Shown here piece after piece: positions 34,706 to 38,320 of a stretch of 38,320 nt of DNA. Numbering within the stretch: position 1 is the stretch's first letter; every line of letters begins with the position of its first letter. A model generated the notes under the pieces. The model was given only the letters and a program-made list of their open reading frames with translations. It did no database searches and was not told the DNA's origin. Source of the stretch: Muribaculaceae bacterium (GTDB lineage: Bacteria > Bacteroidota > Bacteroidia > Bacteroidales > Muribaculaceae); assembly GCA_016292745.1 (NCBI GenBank), contig JAEDFO010000018.1, forward strand, positions 1-38,320, given 5' to 3'. The translations under genes were made by a program, and so were the position numbers.

Positions 34706-34797
34706 TTATTAATGAGTTTCTTGTGAGCTTTTAATAATCTATTAGGATTAATCTTTTCAACAGCCCAAAAAAGAACAACGGCTACGCCGCCAAAGCT

Positions 34798-34818
34798 CGA
34801 CGGCGGTGCCGGAACGCC
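34798..34818 (-). repeat. GC-rich 21-base repeat, copy 1
   Basis: This 21-base GC-rich sequence (minus strand starts GGCGTTCCGGCACC) is identical to 37310-37330 in the same orientation. It begins 15 bases after the stop of the membrane-protein gene and sits in an otherwise AT-rich gap. A short complementary GC stretch (GCCGCC, near 34786-34791) could pair with it to form a hairpin. Confidence 0.8.
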
Positions 34819-34833
34819 ACAAGTAAATTATTG

Positions 34834-36183
34834 TCAACTATTATCGGAGATTTGTTTATTATACTCATCTCTAATAGCCTTATAGATTTTAGATAATATA
34901 ACAAATGGGCGGACAATCCAATACAATACTCCACGCTTAGTTTTAGATGTCTCCTGTTTTGGCTTAGGCTGCGTATAACTCTTAATATAGAATCTATTAG
35001 TAGGTATAATAAGCAGTAGGAAATATGCCCCATAGCACAACACCGAAGTGGCAGCTGTTTCATCATCTATATATTCATCAAAACGATATTGATAAATATC
35101 GCTGATATATTCATAATGAATGGAGCAGAAAGCAGCAATGAAACTAATTCCGAGAATGAGAAACGAAACAAAATTAACGATAGAAAGAATCTTTGTTATC
35201 TTGGCAGCTTTGGGATTTACATTACCAATATTTTTAAAGTAACGGAATGCGAACAAAAGAGCGCCAAGTATACAAAAAACATATAAAATAATGAAGATAA
35301 GGCATTTAATATTTAGGTTGTGCCGATAATTTGCTTCCGCTACTTGCCATTCGCTGAAAGAATCGAGATCTAATTCTTTTGCGACTTCTATAAATTCAGC
35401 ATCTAAATAGTCAAACGTATTGGTGCCTGAGGACCTATTAACTTCTTTATCAACATAAAAGTTAAGTTCATAAGCACGATTATTTGCAAAAATCGTAAGA
35501 TGCTTTTTGAATAAAGTCGGATTATCAGACCCCGGTGAAATTGCTGCATAAGTAGGTGTCTCTATTGCAGAATAAGGAGCAAAGTCCTTTGATATATGAT
35601 AAAAAGATGAATCCGAAACAAATTCATTTATAATGTTTGTATAGACTGAATTTTCATTACCTTTAGAACTTTCTATTTCGCTATCTAAATCATAAATACG
35701 CATAACAATCCCCCGCCCGTATGTTTTGGAAATAGTGTCAGAATCGTAATAATGAAATGTGTTTAATAATCGAGTGAAAGGGAACTCAGGCTCTTCAGAA
35801 GGAATTTCTTCCCAATGGTGACCCATCAATACTGGAGTATGAGTCGTAGTAATAGAAGAAATACGATTATATCCTCCTCTATTTTCTAATTCAACCTTGT
35901 CTCGAATGTTTCCAATCCGTAAATCTGAATAGCGACCATTTGGGAAATACCATCCTTTGTATTCCCCATACATAGGGCGGTAAAATCTATCGCGGTCAAT
36001 CTCAGTAATACTTGCCATTGTTATAGCAACTGCAATAATAAAAACGCAGTATATCCAAATATGCCTCGCAATTTTCTTGTGAGGAGTTACGGCTGGCTTG
36101 AAAGGTTTCTTTGAATTACGAAGCCAATCAATGAAAGCATATATAGCGTAAATAAGTAAGAATGAAACTAAAGCTTCGAACAT
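34834..36183 (-). CDS. Unknown five-helix membrane protein with a large extracytoplasmic loop
   Basis: I do not recognise the family. The 449 residues show two N-terminal helices (about 3-20 and 42-60), a ~230-residue hydrophilic section rich in Tyr, Asn and Ser, three C-terminal helices (about 291-314, 331-354 and 377-396), and a basic tail. The hydrophilic section contains ELNFYVDKEVNR and DAEFIEVAKELDLDSFSEW, which look like a folded alpha/beta domain, and the motif GEYKGWYFPNGRYSD. The composition is clearly more AT-rich than the genes before ppdK. Its first 16 bases overlap the end of a small EVE-like fragment. No signal peptide is seen; the first helix should anchor it in the inner membrane. 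Confidence 0.7.
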   Translation of the reverse strand: MFEALVSFLLIYAIYAFIDWLRNSKKPFKPAVTPHKKIARHIWIYCVFIIAVAITMASITEIDRDRFYRPMYGEYKGWYFPNGRYSDLRIGNIRDKVELENRGGYNRISSITTTHTPVLMGHHWEEIPSEEPEFPFTRLLNTFHYYDSDTISKTYGRGIVMRIYDLDSEIESSKGNENSVYTNIINEFVSDSSFYHISKDFAPYSAIETPTYAAISPGSDNPTLFKKHLTIFANNRAYELNFYVDKEVNRSSGTNTFDYLDAEFIEVAKELDLDSFSEWQVAEANYRHNLNIKCLIFIILYVFCILGALLFAFRYFKNIGNVNPKAAKITKILSIVNFVSFLILGISFIAAFCSIHYEYISDIYQYRFDEYIDDETAATSVLCYGAYFLLLIIPTNRFYIKSYTQPKPKQETSKTKRGVLYWIVRPFVILSKIYKAIRDEYNKQISDNS

Positions 36184-36332
36184 AGGACATTTATTATAGA
36201 GGTTATTTGTTTTAAATCGCCGACTTCGAGTTTAAAATTGCCGGGAATGTGCCAATCAACAAAATCAAATTGATGCAAAGCACCTATAAGGTCAAAGACC
36301 TTTTGATTAGAGGGAAAAAGCCAATATCTCAT
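36168..36332 (-). pseudogene. Fragment resembling the start of an EVE/PUA-like domain protein
   Basis: A 54-codon frame begins MRYWLFPSNQKVFDLIGALH and continues to DWHIPGNFKLEVGD. The order W-x-x-P-S-N, F-D-L, D-W, then a strand ending V-G-D is how EVE-type (modified-base binding, PUA-like) proteins often start. In those, the next strand would be something like IVYIY; here the sequence changes abruptly after VGD to LKQITSIINVL and stops inside the next gene. Other frames give no continuation. It is most simply the 5' remnant of a truncated gene, although a real 54-aa peptide cannot be excluded. The identification is by pattern only. Confidence 0.45.
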
Positions 36333-36384
36333 AATTAGAAAGTTAAGCTAAATTACTCATTTGTCATTAAACGCAAATCATTAC

Positions 36385-37056
36385 TTATAAAGTAATAATC
36401 TCAAATATTAAATCTACGTTATCCGACATTACCATATCATCAGGTGTAATATCTAAAGCATCAGGAGTGCTCTCCTTAGCTTCTTCATTAGAATGAATAT
36501 TTCGTGCTTGAGAATAAGTTTCTAAGTGCGAAAAATGATAATTGATTTCAAGAACTTTACCTAATTTAGCGCCGGCAGCTTCTGCCATTAATCCTGCTTT
36601 CTCTTTAGCATCTGTAACTGCACGCTTCAACATCTTAAGTTGATAAGGTCGTGGGTCTTGAACGGTGAAGCCTATTGTTACTTGGGCATTAGGAATAAAT
36701 TTGCCTACTCCGCGCACAATGTTATTCACCAGAACCTTGTCGATAGGCAAATCAATTTTAATTGATTGCGATAGGTCGAAACCATCTTTCACCACATCAA
36801 CAATTTCGCCACTACCTTCATCGTCGTATATATTTATAGTATGCTCAGAAACGTCAAAATATAATGACTTAGCCAAATTCCCGGGCTTCTTATTATATTC
36901 CAGAATTTTACGAATCCATTCACCGTTTTCTTTTCCCTTAGCATAGACTTCTTTATAAGTCTTTCCGCGGAAACTTATATTTATAGTAATTCGAGTAACA
37001 TCTGGCACTACGTGAACAGAGCCTTTGCCATGGATAGAGATTTTTGGAGTTTCCAT
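36385..37056 (-). CDS. SIMPL-domain (DUF541) protein without signal peptide
   Basis: The 223 residues fit the SIMPL family: an opening ISIHGKGSVHVVPDVTRITINIS, a helix with AKGKENGEWIRKIL, and a middle VNNIVRGVGKFIPNAQVTIGFTVQD. The typical AVTDAKEKAGLMAEAAGAKLGKVLEINY and a final VDLIFEI strand follow. Many family members are periplasmic or outer-membrane proteins (BP26, YggE) that form ring-like oligomers. Here the protein starts directly with the domain and has no signal peptide, so it should be cytoplasmic. It precedes the EVE-like fragment by 52 bases on the same strand. The role is unknown. Confidence 0.85.
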   Translation of the reverse strand: METPKISIHGKGSVHVVPDVTRITINISFRGKTYKEVYAKGKENGEWIRKILEYNKKPGNLAKSLYFDVSEHTINIYDDEGSGEIVDVVKDGFDLSQSIKIDLPIDKVLVNNIVRGVGKFIPNAQVTIGFTVQDPRPYQLKMLKRAVTDAKEKAGLMAEAAGAKLGKVLEINYHFSHLETYSQARNIHSNEEAKESTPDALDITPDDMVMSDNVDLIFEIITL

Positions 37057-37101
37057 AATATGGTGCTTTATTGATTTTGAGATACTCTGGTATATGCAGA
37101 A

Positions 37102-37287
37102 TTAAACACTCTTTGATTGACGAACGCTTGGAATTGAGGATTGTCGAGATAATTTCTCGCGAACTCTGTTTTTTTCGCTCAAAAGGTCAACGACAATTTG
37201 GAACAAAGCGTTATTCGATTCAATTTCAGCATTTTGCTCGACGCTACTGCGTACAGCATTAGGGATAAAAGCCTTCCGGTCGAGACA
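37102..37287 (-). pseudogene. Possible decayed coding remnant in the gap before the SIMPL gene
   Basis: The 274-base gap 37057-37330 has no gene with a start codon. One minus-strand frame stays open for 62 codons, includes protein-like text (FQIVVDLLSEKNRVREKLSR) and ends in a stop, but lacks an ATG. It starts next to the GC-rich repeat. It may be the C-terminal end of a deleted gene or chance. The repeat at 37310-37330 and a short palindrome ACGC-AGTA-GCGT are also in this gap. Confidence 0.25.
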
Positions 37288-37309
37288 TCAGGCTCGATTA
37301 ACGATAGCC

Positions 37310-37330
37310 CGACGGCGGTGCCGGAACGCC
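37310..37330 (-). repeat. GC-rich 21-base repeat, copy 2
   Basis: Identical over 21 bases and in the same orientation to 34798-34818. It begins directly after the stop codon of the gene ending at 37331, and with one mismatch the similarity extends a few bases further (GGGCT versus GAGCT). Confidence 0.8.
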
Positions 37331-37897
37331 CTAAATATCATCAATATCGCGTTGAATTTTAGCTTCTACATTTTGTGCATCTCTATATTTAATGACTACC
37401 ATTCCATTAGAATAGCCAGATTTTTCAATAGAAATCTCAATCGTGCCACCAGTAACGCTCCAGGCAGCACCGTAAGTAACAGTTCCTTGCCCCAATTCAT
37501 ACATTAGTGAAATATTGCTGTCTTGACTACTTGGGTTATACTCTTTGCAAGCAGCAGGTTCACCATATTTGCGAGTATAGATATCTTTGTAATAATCATA
37601 AGTATTTACAAGAGTTCTCCATTCGCTTGATTCATCAAAAAAGACGACTACAGAATGAACGTTTTTACCATCATCTGTAGCTCCGACACCGACCGTTGCT
37701 TGTCTGCCTGTAAAGTCGCCTTTAAAAATAGTAATGTTCTTTTCGCTTCCAATTTTTGTGAAGCCTTTTTGAGAGAGGGTTTTGCAAAACGCAGTCATAC
37801 TTCCAGTAATTGGAATACCTTTGAACGATAAATGTTCTTGTGCAAAGCAAGATATTACAAAGCAACAAGCAATGATAATAGATAAAAACTTTTTCAT
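37331..37897 (-). CDS. Exported protein of unknown function
   Basis: The 188-residue protein has a signal peptide (MKKFLSIIIACCFVISCFAQ). A Cys in VISC could be a lipidation site, but cleavage at CFAQ also fits. The mature part starts EHLSFKGIPITGSMTAFCKT, a short opening common in secreted Bacteroidales proteins of unknown role, then KGDFTGRQATVGVGATDDGK, VVVFFDESSEWRTLVNTYD and YTRKYGEP. The end is SYGNGMVVIKYRDAQNVEAK-like (seen as YSNGMVVIKYRDAQN). No catalytic motif was recognised. It follows a 51-aa Cys-rich gene by 19 bases, and a GC-rich repeat follows its stop. Confidence 0.75.
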   Translation of the reverse strand: MKKFLSIIIACCFVISCFAQEHLSFKGIPITGSMTAFCKTLSQKGFTKIGSEKNITIFKGDFTGRQATVGVGATDDGKNVHSVVVFFDESSEWRTLVNTYDYYKDIYTRKYGEPAACKEYNPSSQDSNISLMYELGQGTVTYGAAWSVTGGTIEISIEKSGYSNGMVVIKYRDAQNVEAKIQRDIDDI

Positions 37898-37916
37898 AAT
37901 TAGAATGTTTTTGATG

Positions 37917-38072
37917 TTAGTCCCAGTCCTTTAATTGGTTAATAAATTCTTCATCGTCGATTTCTTCATAAATCGGCGGTTGTTCCTGGTTGCACTCGCA
38001 GCAGTGGCAATGACCATCGCCACTACGTCCGCATGTGCATTCCGTTTCTTCTGGTGGTTCTTCGTTAAACAT
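37917..38072 (-). CDS. 51-aa acidic Cys-rich mini-protein
   Basis: A short frame begins MFNEEPPEETECTCGRSGDG and continues HCHCCECNQEQ, then an acidic tail ending QLKDWD. Six cysteines and two histidines lie within about 16 residues (C-x-C, then H-C-H-C-C-x-C), which suggests binding of one or two metal ions such as zinc. Both ends are strongly acidic, the reverse of a nucleic-acid-binding finger. It has no signal peptide. It sits 19 bases upstream of an exported-protein gene and about 90 bases downstream of a TAGCTTTG element. I do not recognise the family; coherent composition and operon position support a real gene. Confidence 0.6.
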   Translation of the reverse strand: MFNEEPPEETECTCGRSGDGHCHCCECNQEQPPIYEEIDDEEFINQLKDWD

Positions 38073-38090
38073 AACTATAGATTGAAAAGT

Positions 38091-38141
38091 TTATATCTTA
38101 TTGAGTTGCTGATACAAATTCATCACTTCCTCGAAATTCAT
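38091..38141 (-). CDS. Possible 16-aa leader peptide
   Basis: A frame of 16 codons (MNFEEVMNLYQQLNKI) lies between the promoter element and the Cys-rich gene. It starts 22 bases after the -7 element, ends 18 bases before the next start, and could be a leader peptide or chance. Confidence 0.25.
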   Translation of the reverse strand: MNFEEVMNLYQQLNKI

Positions 38142-38163
38142 TAAATGTACTCTTCTAAATTCC

Positions 38164-38171
38164 CAAAGCTA
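38164..38171 (-). promoter_or_regulatory. -7 element of the Cys-rich/exported-protein operon
   Basis: The minus strand has TAGCTTTG, matching TAnnTTTG. A second match, TATCTTTG, lies upstream at 38242-38249, so there may be two promoters. Nothing else was recognised in 38172-38320. Confidence 0.5.
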
Positions 38172-38320
38172 CGAAAATTTTGCCATATATCGAATATGAA
38201 ACGAATATGTTTTTAAGCACACCTTTGCAAAATTTCAATTGCAAAGATAGTGCAAATCGAGAGCAGAATAGCCAAGCTTGCTTGAGCTGTTTTGCCGAGA
38301 TGCAGCCTATCTTATGCAAA

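Overview
The window looks like a chromosomal segment of a Bacteroidales bacterium, possibly Muribaculaceae-like, though that family is only a guess. The reasons are the promoter elements of the Bacteroidetes TAnnTTTG type (often with a TTG about 20 bases upstream), the lack of Shine-Dalgarno sites, a type IX secretion (type B) C-terminal sorting domain, and several families typical of the phylum (DUF4301, DUF4836, DUF5686, a GH43-like lipoprotein). No rRNA, tRNA, CRISPR array, transposase or integrase was seen.

Layout. 256-5357 (minus) is a tight run: type IX-sorted surface protein, lytic transglycosylase, uvrA, ending in a clear intrinsic terminator. 5444-7899 (minus) holds a peptidoglycan amidase, galE and a 50-aa Pmp3/YqaE membrane peptide. 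8018-9388 (minus) is a lipoprotein joining a SusE-like N-terminus to a GH43-like propeller. 9539-14610 (plus) is metF, DNA polymerase III delta-prime and an AddB-type nuclease. 14674-20660 (minus) is a heavy-metal efflux operon: a small His-rich exported protein, a His-rich adaptor, a CusA/CzcA pump and a TolC-type channel. 20824-22498 (minus) is rplY, pth and an S4-domain gene. 22683-26399 holds a divergent pair: DUF4836 lipoprotein (minus), and DUF4301 plus an exported thioredoxin (plus). 26452-31007 has a DUF5686 outer-membrane protein (minus), a CYTH protein (plus) and rlmD (minus). 31222-33936 (plus) is ppdK.

After ppdK the character changes. A strong hairpin is followed by an iteron-like array of five TGTTGACCA-type repeats on an 11-base grid. 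Beyond it lies an AT-richer stretch, with all recognised genes on the minus strand. It holds a domain resembling the N-terminus of HNH restriction enzymes but without the HNH part, a five-helix membrane protein, a fragment resembling the start of an EVE/PUA-like domain, a SIMPL-domain protein without a signal peptide, an exported protein of unknown function, and a 51-aa Cys-rich acidic mini-protein. Two copies of a GC-rich 21-base repeat follow two of these genes. This looks like accessory DNA inserted or eroding downstream of ppdK and is the most likely place for something new.

Several start codons were moved downstream of the longest open frame because a promoter element lies inside the longer version (metF, DUF4301, DUF4836) or because a signal peptide only makes sense from the later Met. 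Family assignments were made by eye from motifs; no database search was run.
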